Shown: positions 1 to 13,389, numbered from the stretch's first letter. The stretch: 64,000 nt of DNA from Welwitschia mirabilis (GCA_051453625.1 JBOZIK010000001.1:61050275-61114274); one strand, 5' to 3'. Notes: generated by a model not told the origin, from the letters alone. Program-made: numbers and translations.

Positions 1-1619
1 GACACAAGACTAATATCTAGAATTATATTTTGGAATTCATTCAAAGACAATGTAGCTCTTGGAAAAATAACTTTCTCTCCTTAAAGGCTAAAATCATTCT
101 TACAAACTCCTGCTTGATTTCATCATTTTGATACATAGCTTCCATTATCATCCCCCAAAAAATATCATATAAAAATAAATAAAATCTTAAAGGAATTTAT
201 TTAGTCAGGAGGAAAGGATCACCACTAAATTAATCTCTATAAATAAGAGATTATTGCCCCCCAAAGAAATTAGGAGGTTGAGGGATTCAAAAACCTGAAG
301 ACTGTATCCTATCTAGAGCACATAGAATCCTAAAGAGACTGTAAGAAGGAGGACAATCCTAGTGTGATTTAATTAATTACAAATACAGAGATTAAATGCT
401 TGACCATGAGGAGTCCTATCTAAGGAAGCATCTTAGCCAAGCTCGCTAACAACTTATAGACTTGCATATTTGTTAGAATGATTCAACTAAGAAGATCCTT
501 ATAAATAACTATGAAAAAAAGGATGGTTATAAGAAGTATTAGAGGAANNNNNNNNNNNNNNNNNNNNNNNNNNNNNNNNNNNNNNNNNNNNNNNNNNNNN
601 NNNNNNNNNNNNNNNNNNNNNNNNNNNNNNNNNNNNNNNNNNNNNNNAATATATCATATCTCTACTACCTCTACATGATTTATACATTTGAAGTTATTCC
701 TAGTGTTTAGTTATGACTTCTAGGATTTTACTCATGTTTAAATTTGTCATCTAAGTTATATATATTAGGTTCTTAAATTCGTTTAAATAATTATTTAGTC
801 CTAGATGATTTTTCTTGATGTTTATAACACTTTGCTATGTTTTCTAATTTATTTAAAGATTCTATAGATTATGTACATATAAAATTTTCTTTACTTATTA
901 TTTTAATTACTTTCCTACTTTTTAATCCATTCTTCAAATTCATGTTGAGGGAATTTCATGATTAAGTTATTGAAATTATTAAACACTTTGTAGAAATATT
1001 ATTATTGTACTATTAAATTGTCCAATCTAGCCTATTAATTCATTGGTTTTGTATGTTTAAAAACATTTATTTACACATTCATGATTGAGGTTTTTTCATA
1101 ACTTAATTAGAAAATGTTTGAAATAATATAGCCAATATTTAGATTTTCCTTTCACTAAAACAAGGAAATTACTTTATCCTTATCATATCATTTTGATCTC
1201 CTTCTAGTAAGATGCTTGATTTAGTAGATTAAAATTCATATGATGATTTATAAGGATTATTGAAATTGAGGCTACAAATTTTAGACAAATACATAGAGAT
1301 CATATATTTGAATGATCTTGCTCTTTAAGAGAAATAAAAAAAGCTTTTAAAGGCCTTAGAAAAGGTAAAATAATATATCCAACTAACCAAATAAAGGAAT
1401 GATTTAGAATGTAGTGGGAAGGACCCATTTATTTTCAAAATAAGAAAAGGAAAATAATGAAGTCCTTCATTTCTTTTTTTTGTATATAACTTTTTATTTG
1501 TTAAGTAACTAACAAATTTTGAACTTGAGGCAACTAATGAGGATGAATGTTAATGTAAATTATGCTTATTAATGAAACATTTTCATTATCTTAATCATAT
1601 ATTATAGTTAAAAAAAGAT
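1..1619. other. AT-rich DNA with no recognised gene
   Basis: I see no coding or element signature on either strand apart from the 100-N gap at 548-647. The small frame that crosses the gap is mostly N and is not supported. CG dinucleotides are almost absent (one, near 444, in the first 547 bases). A short run of related TTAG-type words lies at about 1651-1690. Confidence 0.5.
548..647. other. Assembly gap, 100 N
   Basis: Exactly 100 N, as are the gaps at 19567, 50418 and 55738. A round 100 is usually a placeholder for a gap of unknown size. The flanking bases do not repeat each other. Confidence 0.95.
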
Positions 1620-2500
1620 GTCTTTATTTATTAGTATAATGACTAAGAAATAGGTTAGTTAGTTAGTATGTTAGTAGGTTAGTATGTATATTTTATTAGT
1701 TTATTTCAGATATAGGATGTCATATGGCATAAAGATGAAAGATAAGGTTGAGGTAATAAAGAATTAGTAAAAACCCTAATCATATATCTATTCCTAAGAT
1801 GCAAAGAATAAGGGGGAAGAAAATAAGGGTATAAGAATGGGATCACCACCAACGGTAAGGATATTTTTAACAAAACCTTCTAGGAATAGACAACCAAGAA
1901 GCTCAAGGAAGGGAGCTCTAGCCATCCTACAAAGGGTGTAGCAACATTTTCTATATTTCATAGTATTAGTTACAAAGGAGAATACAAGCTTAAATGCATT
2001 TTTATGTAAGAATTGGTATTTCAACATAAAGCTAAAAATCATATTTGAGTATTATTGTGTGCATACTTTATTACTTGAAAAAGTAATATTATCTCTATTT
2101 TCTCCTATTTATGTAGCTGAAAATAAACTAGGATAATTAATAGTGCTTAGAAATAAGTAGTGTCTAGCATCTCATCTATATTCTATTATGTTTTATTACT
2201 TTAATCATTTCGTTTACTGTATTATATGTATATAGTAATTTAATAGTAATAAACCAACCTAACTAGTTCAAGTAACTTCATCATGAGACTATTGTGATGA
2301 TGCATTTTGAACTAAATGATTGAATCTTAACTAGTTCTTTAGTAAGCTTTTGGCTATTTTTATTTAATGGTGTGAACTTATTTTTCGATTAACAGTAGCA
2401 TAGTTTCTTCATTTTCTAGCATTATTTTATATTATTTAATATTATTTAGTGATATTTTTTGCACTTATTTCACCATATAAGCACCCATCAGATTCTTTTG
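1620..2500 (+). repeat. LTR/leader-like fragment, family B
   Basis: This stretch shares ordered blocks with 13390-14400, the region just upstream of the Athila/Tat-type gag. Shared blocks include a TAG-rich start, a 'gcataaggatga'-like word, an 'aaccctaat' word, a TATA-like word followed by 'gatcaccacc', a 'tatgtagctga' word and an 'agttctttagtaa' word. The order is the same in both places, so I read it as a diverged second copy of the same LTR or leader. It carries one copy of the segment that is doubled at 13605-13880. No coding capacity was seen. The ends are approximate. Confidence 0.4.
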
Positions 2501-4829
2501 AAATCCCAAAACTTATAAAAACATAATCTTTTAGTAAATTCCATAGATCATTTTCTTGGAAATAGACATGAATTAGGCACGTGATCTGTAATATATTTAT
2601 GAGAACTATGCAAATCCATATACCTTACATAATTACATTTAATTTTAAAAAACTGTAGGAGATTACATTCGATTCATGAAAACTTTAAGGGGTTACTTTC
2701 AATGTGACTATAACAACTCATACCATTTTAAACATTAAGATTCTTCGAACAGTAAGTAAATCTTTGGAGACTATATTTACAGCTTAGAAATTTATATGTA
2801 TATAGATTAACCTTTTTATAATCTTGAGTTTGAAAATCCTTATTTTGAAAAAAAAGAATTTGATTCCATTCCATCTATCATCCCTTATAACCCTTATCCT
2901 TTACTAACATATCAATCTCTTTATCCTTTCAGCCTTATCCATTTAACTAATAACAACCTTCTTTATCTACTCTGTTGGAGAAATCATTAAGAAACTGCTT
3001 GCAAATCCTAATCTAAATTACTCATAATCATGAATAAACTTTTCAGCAACATTCTTTATTCTTAAGAAATCTTAAACAAACCACACCTATATTCTCTAAT
3101 ACATTATCTCTTCTTTAAACCATAGTAAACCTAACAATCAACTTGACCTTAACTGAAAAAAAGAGAAATACCTTCCTACATTTCATGAACCTAAGAGTTT
3201 TAAAAACCTTACAAGGATTGATGATACTGAAATTAATGATACTGAAGCCATATTCTTTAGGAATGAGAAAGAAATGAATTAAAAAATCCATCATAACCTT
3301 GAGTTTAAAAATGCACTAGAGAATGAAAAAAATACTATACTTAGAGAGAGAATTAAACAGATTAAACAATGGAACAATCATTAGAAGATGAATAACTGTT
3401 TGAGCAAGGCTATAAATTTAAGAGTTATAAAATAAAGAATGAGTCAATAAGTAACATCAATAAGAAGGACAACATCAAAAAAGAATCCTTCTTTGAATTA
3501 CAACCCTTGTTGCTTGAGAAAATACATAAGAAAAAATCCCTTAGCAATTTTAATGAGGAGAATAACGTTAGTAAAGAGCCCAAACATGATCAATTTCATA
3601 AGAAATCTTTGTCTTTTAATCAAGACATTCATGAATCAAAAATTTTACCATCATATTTAACTACTAAGAAATAATCAAGCCTTACATAATAAGATGAATC
3701 TTCTTTAGCTTTGAAACCATATTCTAATAATTTTCTTAATGAATGTTCACCTTCTCTAATGATCTCTAACTTATTTATCTCAAAATAATGTCTTGCATAA
3801 GTTATTGAATAAACATGAACAAGCTAAAGGATGACTATTTCTTATTTTAAACACATAAATTTTACTACTTATGTTGATGTTCTTTCTAATTTTTTAGACA
3901 CATGCATAAAATCTACATGGATTATCTCCTAATTTAGAATTCTTTGCATAATTTTGATTGATCATCCAACCTTTGTGTTCAATACCATCTTGAGCCTTCA
4001 TACATGTATCACCATTGAAAATCCCTTTTAAAACTTTTAATTTCATTATATTCTTTTAGATTATATTTTTCCTTTAAATTAGATTTTCATTTTAGATTAA
4101 ACTTAAGATGAAACAAGATAAAAAATTTAAAAACATATTAATTGATGGTCTTTCTTTCTTAAAAGTACCCTACACTACCACCTATACAATCATTGCCTTA
4201 AAGATTTTCATTTAGGAAAAATAAAATATCACTCATAACATAGAATAAGCTATCATCACCTTATCCTCACCATCCATCCCTTTCATATGGGCTTTATTTC
4301 ATAAGGTTAACTAACCATCCTCTCCTTCCATCCATCCATGAATTCCTAAGACTTAATAACCGTGGTTGATGATCCTTAATAAATAAACTATTAACAAGTT
4401 ATCCCTTTGTCACTACAAGTTAGGTAGAATTTTAATGTACTTGTATTTTTCAAGAAAATGTTATGCTAATTTTTGAGATATATTATTAATGTTAGTTTCA
4501 TTTAAGGTATCTAATTAGAAAATATAATTGATAAAAAGGTGGAAATCTACTTTTATACTATGTTATTTATTTTTAATAATTTTATGAGGATAAGATCTTT
4601 CTTGATTATACTAATGAGTTAAGGACCCATCTTATTTGCATTTTGGAATACATGATGGAAGATCAACACAATTCCGTATAAAATAATGATGGCAATGACA
4701 CATAGCAATAGGATTAGAAGACATGTGATAGTGACATGCAGAGGTAGCATTAGAGACATGTGGTGACAATTCTAGTTGATAGAGGAATTCAGCTTCAAAG
4801 GCCACATGTTAAACTCATCATGACGATAT

Positions 4830-5090
4830 TCACTACATGCTATAGGATGAAGATTTCAGCTAATGCTATGTGACAACCTCTACCAAATGCTATAAAATGA
4901 AGATTCCACCAAATTCTACATGAAAACGTCTACTAAATGCTATAAGAAAACCTCCACCAAATGCTATATGACAAAGACTCTACCTAACTCTATAAGATAG
5001 AATCTTGTCCAACCTACATGATGCTTTAAGATAAAGGATTATAACTGCCTACCTACCATTATAAGACAAAGGATCCTAATCACTTGTACA
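4830..5090 (+). repeat. Degenerate minisatellite upstream of an LTR TATA box
   Basis: About six to eight diverged units of roughly 28-40 bases share a core like 'aaatgctata(t/a)gatgaagattc' followed by 'caccaaatgctatatgaca' variants. They stop just before the TATA box at 5102, so they lie in the U3 (promoter) part of the LTR. Unit boundaries are irregular. Confidence 0.6.
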
Positions 5091-5100
5091 ACATACTCGC

Positions 5101-5115
5101 TTATAAAAGGGCCTT
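5101..5115 (+). promoter_or_regulatory. LTR TATA box and start region
   Basis: The word 'ttataaaagggccttg' here is almost identical to that at 60284-60298 on the opposite strand. Weaker forms occur in the other family A LTRs (for example 37640-37652 and 31770-31782). Its place in the middle of each LTR fits a pol II core promoter at the U3/R boundary. Confidence 0.6.
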
Positions 5116-5470
5116 GTAACTTCATTTGTAAACATCTTTGCTTGGGCAAACATAGTGGAAATACTTGGACCATTAGATTAACATGGCTTTCTAAGCACCT
5201 CTCCTGGGAGCGGACTTGTTTTAAGGCTAGTTCAAGGAGTCTATATTAGCTTCATCTTCCTCCTTTGATTTAATTTATTTTCCTAATTTAATTCAAGGGT
5301 ATCTATTTATTTTTCAATTTTTAGTACACATAATTATTACTTTTAATCCTGAGGTAAGACTATTCCTTGTTTTAGTACAAAAAGTAGTTGTTTATTATTT
5401 AATTTCTAGTGCATGTAACTAGTACTTTTAATCCTTAGGTAATACTACATTATCAAGTTCTTTAAATATC

Positions 5471-7440
5471 AAGTAAATTCTATAAAGTTAACTCATTAGT
5501 TATAGTTATTATCATATTAAGTACAATTATTCTTACTTTGTATGTTTATGAAGGGCTATGAAGGATCAAAGTGATTATTGAATTTATCAACACACTTATG
5601 ATAAATGAGATTATGTCACCATGCCTAAGATATTATAACTTAATAATTTAAGCTAATGTTTAATAAATTATATGATATCATTAGAGTAAAGATGTGTTGT
5701 TGGATACGTTAAGTAAGAACTTTAGAGCTTGTTTGTTTTTCTATGTCACTAACCAAATTTTACCTCAATTTTAAATTCTAGATTTTTGTTTGTTTTGATT
5801 TTATTACCAGTTAAATAATCTTATATTATTTTTATTAAGTTAACCTCAATTATCCCTATAAAATAATGATACTAGATCCTTATCTAGTTTATTTTATTAA
5901 TGTTCACCTTTTTTCTATAATGAACAGATTTTGGTAAATAGAATTAGAATACACAAGTATGACCTTCTAATTAGTTATTTAAGAGAAATATGGGTTATGG
6001 CTGAAAATCCTTTTAATTATTAAAAGAAGTCTTTTAAGTCTTTTAATAAAGATTAAAGACATCATTGAGGTTACAGTAATACATTCCAAGATTTATTTAC
6101 CCATTGAAGTTTTGATTATGATATTTATTTGATTACATTCAAATAAGATAGAAGCTCATCATGCACATCATAAAAACTGTAGCATGATTCTTCTTTTTAG
6201 CAAACATATGGAAGTGATTGTATTCTTATTATTTGAGGTAATTGAGTAATTTGTTGAGTTAAGAACTTAGTAGTAAAAATGTACTTCCCCTCAATCTTAA
6301 TCACTTCTCATAGGTGATTAGCAAATAGCAAAAAATAATATCAAGCTTATTACTAATACTTCATCTCTCAGCAAATGCATTTCTAAAACCACCTACATTC
6401 TACATGTAATACATAAAAAGAGAAGTGCTACTCATAAGATTGATAATAATGCTAATTAATACATATCTAATCTTAGTGATTAAGTTTGGTGTTATAACCA
6501 ATAAAGGAATTAGAGCTACTACCATCTCCAACCAATTTGCATTAATAGTAAACATCAAAATTAATTCATGGTAGAAAAATGGAATGTTCAAACATTGTTA
6601 TCTCTTTCCATAATGAATATGTAGATGAAATTACTAAAATATGTCTATTTATATTTACAATGTAAATCTTAATAAAGTTGCCATATTGCAATGACCAATA
6701 TCAAAATGAGGGGTTATATGTTCCGCCATTTGACTATTAATTTTTCTTAGACGAACTTTAAGTAAAAATTTCAAACCTTAAATGCATCTAGTATTTTTTT
6801 AATTGATGCCTTTGGTTTTATGTAAGTAATTTTTCTCTATATAATGGCCAATACCATATGTCCATGAAACAAGATTCTCATGGTTATTAAATTAACTAAA
6901 TACTAATGAGAAAAGATAACCAACAATGTTGTCAAAAATAAAGATAATTAGTAATCAACTACTATGAATACTATTAAGACTTGATAGTTGAACTCATACT
7001 TACTAAGTCATAACAGATGTTGTTGATGCTAGATATAAATCATACAAAGTGTGAGAGATTTTTTTAAATTTAAGCCATATGTTTTTAATATTGGTATTTT
7101 AAATTTAAGCCATTTTTATTAATACAATTGTTATGAGTAAAACATGCTTCATGTATTCTCTTCAAGAGAAAGACATCCATGCCTTAGATCCTCCTTATAT
7201 CCAATGAAATTTCCATGAAAAAGTGAAATCTAAGAACTAATAATGAAAATGTGAGGATGGTATGCATGTTAAACTTTAGTAATACATAAGGATTTCTCAT
7301 ATAAATCATTTAATCATAATTTCAAATCATTTCTCCACTATTGAGCCATATAGACAATGAAAGATAATCAAACTTTTTGAATAAATCATTAAGAGCCTCT
7401 AACAGATGTTTAAAATAACATAACAATAATGAAACTGAAA
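5471..7440. other. No recognised feature
   Basis: AT-rich sequence. I saw no conserved protein motif in any frame, no repeats shared with the rest of the window, and no RNA gene. The 63-codon minus-strand frame at 6400-6591 has no recognisable motif and is probably chance. Confidence 0.5.
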
Positions 7441-7449
7441 CTAAATTTT

Positions 7450-10010
7450 TATTACATCTAAAGACCCAAAGGGTTTATTGCATAGAGGAAATGATCATGT
7501 TATGGAATTCAAATATAGATTCAATAAAGTGGCCCAAAAACACTAGATGCAATATGGAAAAATTAAAGACATTGCTTGTAATGAAATGGACTTATTCTCT
7601 TCTAGGTTTTCTAGTAGAACAAGAAAGTAAAATATGTTCTTCATCTTCGAGGGCACTTAGACTACATAATCTTCATGTTTACTCTTCTCTATGCATGATA
7701 TTCCATCTTTCACTTTTAATTCTAAGATGATATGAAGTTAATCAAAATTTACTAATAAGGTTATGTGTATTTATTGGGATTTTTGCTATGAGATAGTGAA
7801 CTGATGAATCGAACTTATTATTGAAAATATTCTCAAAATAAAACTTTCTCTTTCTTGTACATTTGTCCATAATTTAATTAGAACATGCTACTTAATAAAA
7901 CTACAAATCTTAGTGGAATTGGTTTGGACATTCTCCCAAAAAATATCCCACGATTTTAGCCATTGCATTTCTTGAAAATATCATCCTTTCTTTTTTTTAG
8001 CTTTAATAACTACTCTTGAAAATTTAAGTTGCTTCACTTCCATTAGTTTTAAAGTGTAAGAACAAAATTGACACATGGCTTCAGTTTCAATGGATAAAAT
8101 ATTACATTCTAACAACATCATAAAATACGGTTCTTGAATATTTACCTTAAGTTCATCTAGTAAGAATACTTTTAATACTCCCACAATATCTTTTCAATTT
8201 TTTTCACTAATAGCGAGCCCCTAAACTAGGCATCCATACAAAATAGTGGGATACACAATGGATTGAAAAACTTATTTGTAGACTTATCAATCCCAAATTC
8301 CTAGTGAACTACATTTATTTTTTTTGGCATAGAAAGCTTTAATTTTACCTATTATCCTCTCTTTATTGCATTTGTCCCATCTATAGCTATTGCTCAAGTA
8401 TTGAAAATCTTCTACTATTTCAATTTTCTCCCCATTGATTTTAAAATTAAATTGGATGTTCTTAGTATCCCAAATCATCAATTTATCTTTTTGGTATTTA
8501 CTATCAAACTAGAGAATTAGGGGAAAAAAATTTACTATTTAAATCATGTTTTTCATACCTGTTTTTGAAGTAGAAATCAAAATGATTCTATCATAACAGT
8601 GTAGTAATTATGTTCTTTATAGAGCCAATCTTGTAACTCACCATTGAAGAGATCAAAGAGTGTTAGAGAGAGAGGAAATTCCTATTTTAATCCTACCACA
8701 GAGAAAACTTTGAATCATCTTTATTGATTAGAGTCTTTTATTTCAATTATAACCTCTCCATATAATCTTTGGATAGCAATAAAAAGATTAGGAGGAATTC
8801 CAATATGATTGAGTCACATCCATAGTTTGGTATAATTAATTGAATCATAAGCTTTAGAAAAATTAATAAAATAAATAAAAAATTTTTTGTTTGGCTTTTT
8901 TGCAAAATATATTAAATGCTTTAACATAAGCGAATGATCAATAGTGGAAAGATGTTGGCAAGAACTTGCTTGGTAAATCATTTTGATATTATTTACTTCT
9001 ACCCAATTGCCAATCTTCTATTTAAGAAGCATGCTAAAAATATTTACAAAAACATTACTTACCACTATCATTCTATAACTATTTATATCATTCTTCACTT
9101 CTTTCATGAATAGCAAAACTTCCTTGCTTGTTTTCCATTCTCAATTCAATGTATTTGTCATTGTAAAATTTAATTTTCCAAATTTCTTTGTGAATTGAAT
9201 CTCTAGCCCACTTAATTAGCTTAACATATAAATATGTTGAATCCATAGCCTTTACATTAGCTAATCTATTAATGCTAATCAAAACTTCTTCAAAAATAAA
9301 TTGCAAAGAATTTTGATAATTAACCATAAATCTTTTCTCACTTGCATTTCAAAAAAGATTTTTGTAAAAATCACATATTGCAGAAAAAGAAAAATTTATA
9401 GTTGAGGATTCTAAGTAATGTAAAGAATTCCAAAATTTGTTGGGATCTATTTTAATCATGCAAATGAAATTTTCTTATTCATCTTTAATAAACTCTTTTT
9501 TTAACTTCTAACAAGGCTTTTGTATATTTTTCTTACTGTTCCCTTTGATCTTTGTCCATTATTTTAATATTTCTCCTTGTATCTATTCATTCATCATTAA
9601 ACCAAAAATTTTGATTTGAATTTTCCCTTTGGAAGTTTCAGCAGCTGCATTCAGTAAATTTTCTTCAAAATTTTTAGTTTGTCTTCGAGATTCCCATTAG
9701 ACTTTGTATAACCAATTCAAATTCCTCATTCAATAATAAGACTAATATAGAAATACATTTAGTTTCAAAAGTTCATAGTGGAATTCATCTTTTTATTTGT
9801 TTCTTTGTATTTCTCTTTAACTGCTTACATATATTATTATGCAAAATTAAGACCACTATGTAATTTTTGGGGTCTTTCTAAAAGCAATCTAATGTCCATC
9901 ATTGTAAGTGATTGAAACTTAATATATGTTTTCCCTATTAATGTGTTCACAATCATTGCATGAGAACCTCTCATTTATTTTGTTTAGCTTATTATTATAG
10001 TAACAAGAAT
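7450..10010 (-). pseudogene. LINE (non-LTR retrotransposon) ORF2 relic
   Basis: Reading the minus strand from 10010 down gives the order of a LINE ORF2. First is a region that may be the tail of the endonuclease (9840-9990). A 'WFNDE'-like linker follows near 9590. Then comes the start of RT (frame 9088-9327, with a 'LANVKAMDS' stretch), a 'TIDHSLMLKHL' block near 8910-8950, and 'FSKAYDSIN' (8832-8860). A 'LSLTLFDLF' block lies near 8650-8680, with the catalytic YADD-type block after it unreadable. 'YAKKNKCSSLGIWD' (8287-8330) and the connection region (7981-8184) come next. The C-terminal Cys/His segment 'LCSLSALEDEEHILLSC' is at about 7620-7675. Family knowledge: these are RT fingers/palm and a C-terminal zinc-binding segment. 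Stops and frameshifts are frequent, so it is dead. The clade is not resolved, and the small plus-strand frame at 7491-7730 is a shadow. Confidence 0.85.
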
Positions 10011-10015
10011 NNNNN
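10011..10015. other. Assembly gap, 5 N
   Basis: Five N at the upstream limit of the recognised LINE coding region. The size suggests an estimated small gap or uncalled bases. Confidence 0.9.
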
Positions 10016-10935
10016 GCTTAAAAACATAATGAAAGATAAAGGACATAAAACAAAAGTACACAAAACTACATCATATAAATCTTGTAGAATTAGGAACTAA
10101 CATTAATATCTCTTGAATATAAGGAAAAATAAGTAGATTATTAAAGTCTAATATGTATTTTAATTATTTCTAAAGGGATAAATTAAATATAAAATAGAAA
10201 ATAAAAATATTCTTTGAAATTAAGATGAAAGTATGCCTTGAAATTAACTTTTAAAAAGGAGAAAAGGAATTAATTATATAACTGATAACTTTAGTCATAT
10301 CATGATCGAAACAAAAATTTTACCTTCACATATCTTTATGATTTCACAAGTGCCTTCATTAGAATTGCATATGTAACCACAACTAGTTTGATATTCCAAA
10401 AAATGTAGAACTCAAAATATCAAAATATTTTATAGAGATATGAAGAGATTTTTTTTTCGATCTTAGGAGGTACTTTTAGATTAAAAAATTTGACATTCTT
10501 AAATCAAAAGAATGAAAAATTTAGGGATGGAAAACTATAGGAATTAAAGCTTACCATTTCTTTGATGTAATCGTATATGAATAAAGCCTTTCTATGTTTT
10601 TTAGAGACACTAGATGCATTTAACAAAGAGTACAAAATGATAAGATTAAGTTCTACTCCTTCTACTAAGATCATTTGAAAATACTAGAAGCGAGCTTGTA
10701 CATGCCCTAGATACAAAACACAAGTAGTAATTAATTTAATTTTCAATAGATATTTCCTCTTTTATTCAAACAAAAATTAAGATATTGGTAATTAAAGTAA
10801 GAAACCTAGTACATAATTTCTATAATAAAAAAACTTCTTAAAAAATTCTATAGTATATGCGACATTAGTTAATTATGTTTAAGGATGACTATGAGAATTA
10901 TAAGTCTTGGGATAGATGTTAACTCTTAAGTAGTA
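10016..10935. other. No recognised feature
   Basis: This could hold the 5' end of the LINE (endonuclease domain on the minus strand), but I could not find endonuclease motifs. No other coding signature was seen. Confidence 0.4.
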
Positions 10936-11830
10936 TTAAAAAGATGGCCCTCACCCATTCTTGAGATTTAAAAATTTAAAATTTGGGGTATAGATCTCAT
11001 TGGGCCATTTCCTTCATCTCATATATATATAAACTATGCTACTAAGTGGTATGAAGCCATTTCAACTAGAATAAATGATGCTAAACAAGTTATTAGATTC
11101 CTAAAGGAACATGTTTTATCCCATTTTGACCATCCTCCAAGCTATCATTAATGATGGAGTAACCTCTTTTTACAATAAAATAACAAATGATATTATGGAC
11201 ATTAGTGAAATAGTTTGTAAAGTTTCAAAGTTATATTACCCATAAAGAAATGATTAAGAAGAAGTTACCAATTGAGAATTAAATAGAATCTTATTAAAAA
11301 AGTAGTAAATACTAATTAAAAATACTAGTATTTCCACCATAATGATGCTTTCTAGGCCTATGAAAATAACTATAAAACCTTAATTAAATTATCTCTATAT
11401 ATACTTGTTTTTGAAAATGCTTATCATGTTCTTGTAGAAATTGAATATAAAGGTTTTTAGGACATTAAATAGATTAATCATAACCTTAATGAAGATTTAG
11501 AAATTAGGAATCTTGGCTTAAATTAACTAGAATAACTTCTAAATAAATCTTATAAAAATCATCATACATAAAAACAAAGAACAAAATCCCTTTCATGATA
11601 AACATGTCTATAGGAAATATTTTGAATCTAATTACTTAGTTGTATGATATGATTGAAGATTACAAAAATTCCTTGAAAAAATTATATCTAAAGAACTAGT
11701 TCATTCCATCATGATTTTATTAAGATATTAGGTCTTAAGAATAATAATTATTTCAAAGCCAATGGATGAAAACTTAAAATATGTTTATAAATCTATTCCT
11801 ATTAGTGATGACTTTAATTCTATTTCCTTA
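10936..11830 (+). pseudogene. Athila/Tat-type integrase fragment
   Basis: The frame reads 'PSPILE', stop, then 'WGIDLIGPFPSS' (10983-11018) and 'NYATKWYEAIS' (about 11028-11065). This is the start of a retroviral-type integrase core, with the first catalytic Asp in 'WGID'. Further on are 'ENAYHVLVEIEYK' (11412-11450), the usual G-K-x-C-H-L-P-V-E-like block, and a 'FKANG' + stop + 'KLK' block (11752-11778) typical of the C-terminus in Athila/Tat Ty3 elements. The zinc finger, RT and RNase H are absent upstream, so it is a 5'-truncated pol tail with many stops. It has the same orientation as the element that starts near 13.4 kb and may be the 3' end of a neighbour sharing its LTR. Confidence 0.8.
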
Positions 11831-13389
11831 TCCTATTGGTAATAATTAAGGTAGGAAAAGTAAATAAATTTAAAATTAATATGATATGAGAAAGGAATTT
11901 AGATAATGTAAATATCTAGCGTTTTCCTTGACTAAGACCTAGAGTTATGACAGAGATATTATTAAACTAGTTTAATTATAGGATATCCCTCTTAGATGCC
12001 TTCCAATACATGTTTAATTAAGGAATGATTTAGCTAAGGGGACCTTTATGCTATTATTTTAACTTTCATCATTTTATGTTATACATAATAGATATCTTAT
12101 AATAGATTCTAACATCATCTTCTAGTACATTAAATTTTGCTATGTATGACTAAAAACTAGAGTTTAAAAACTAACAAAACTTTAATGTTAAAGATCCACA
12201 TACTTAAAAAAAAATTTCTTATGAAAAATAAATGTGTGTATCTTATAAGAACCACTCATGGAAACTAGGTTTCTAACTTAGGAGTGCATTTGTTATACTA
12301 GTTTCATAAAGTCAAAACTTATGAAAATCAGCATGTTGATAGGGAGGATGGTTGAGCAGTATATGAAGACATAAGTAATGTTAGTGGTATTTTTCATTGT
12401 TAAGGATTAACAATATAATATTAAATACTAATTAAGATACCTATGGGTATCTATGTTAATTCATTCATGTTCCACTAATACATTAGCTTAGATATAAGAT
12501 GTAATTTTAAAGACTTAATAATTAAGACATATATAAATCATCTAATAGTAATGCAAGCTATATCTCTTTAGTCTAAGCATAAAACTATTGCATATAAATT
12601 TGGAAAAACATTATTCTTCTTAAGGATACCATCGTTTCATGTTAGTAATAAACTTAAGAGGGTGGTATTATTAAATAATGGTTATACCAAGCATAGCAGG
12701 TGTATTAAGAATTATGAATAAATTTTATCATAACTAGATTAAAGTATTAGTTAGTATAAGTTTTTAAAACTTAAATTTGATTATGCTTATTAAAATAAAT
12801 AACTTATCATTATTTTTCCTCTAGTTTATGATTTATTAGAATAAATATCTTTACTTAAGATACTTATAATTATAAGCTACACCTAATTGATATTATCATA
12901 AGTGATTTATTTCAATAACTAGATATTAATATAGAAAGATAGATATGAGAAATCATAAGTTGTTGTGACTAGTCTTTGATTATATAATTAATTACCAAGA
13001 TCTTGAAAAAAATGTAATAATTGAGCCAAAAATTTAGGTAAAAAATAAAAATGTCAAAATAAAATGGTACTTCTCTTAACATAGGGCATCTAGTTATTTT
13101 TTAAAATTCAATAGATGAACTTCTTAAAAGTATAAGGTAAAAGTTAATTCTGTACTCCCATCCAAGTTATGTCTTATTAAAAGAAACACACTCTCACTTT
13201 ATGGTAATTCATGTTATAATAGATTCAAACCATTCATTTAAATTAAGTAATCAATACTTTATATTTTCCTTACATCTATAGATGTAAAGTCCTACTGATG
13301 AGAAAGAGATTTTTATTATATGTTAATATGTTTTAATGCTAAATAAATTCTAAAATACTACTTATTATCTAATTTGCTTTGTTTATAAT
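11831..13389 (+). other. Region downstream of the integrase relic
   Basis: AT-rich sequence without recognised coding. In Athila-type elements a long, poorly conserved segment lies between integrase and the 3' LTR, so this may be that segment. No purine tract or LTR boundary could be fixed. Confidence 0.3.

Larger units (their letters stand above)
2810..5470 (+). mobile_element. Deleted family A retroelement copy, plus orientation
   Basis: Read on the plus strand, this matches the reverse complement of the family A internal region and LTR found at 31-64 kb. In order it has: the Tyr/Pro/Ser-rich frame with an 'ENPYFEKKEF' stretch near 2835-2865; a 'LHKLLNKHEQAKG' stretch near 3790-3830, matching the RT start of family A; the noncoding segment with 'gatgatccttaataaataaac' type words near 4365-4390; and, from about 4655, an LTR with a TATA box. 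The segment between internal sequence and LTR, including the purine tract, is missing, so it is an internally deleted copy. Many stops and frameshifts are present and no product is expected. No matching 5' LTR was recognised upstream. Confidence 0.6.
4655..5470 (+). repeat. Family A LTR, plus-strand copy, truncated
   Basis: The core around 5100-5290 matches the LTR read on the minus strand at 59633-60936. Shared features are the TATA box with 'gggccttg', a 'cattgtaaa'-like word, an 'aaggctagtt' word and a following CTTC-rich stretch. The 5' part is occupied by short repeats (4830-5090) not obvious in the other LTRs. The 3' end near 5470 is uncertain. Confidence 0.5.

Noticed and set aside
7491-7730. 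Plus-strand 79-codon open frame
   Set aside because: The opposite strand carries the LINE C-terminal Cys/His segment in a recognisable frame, so this is a shadow.
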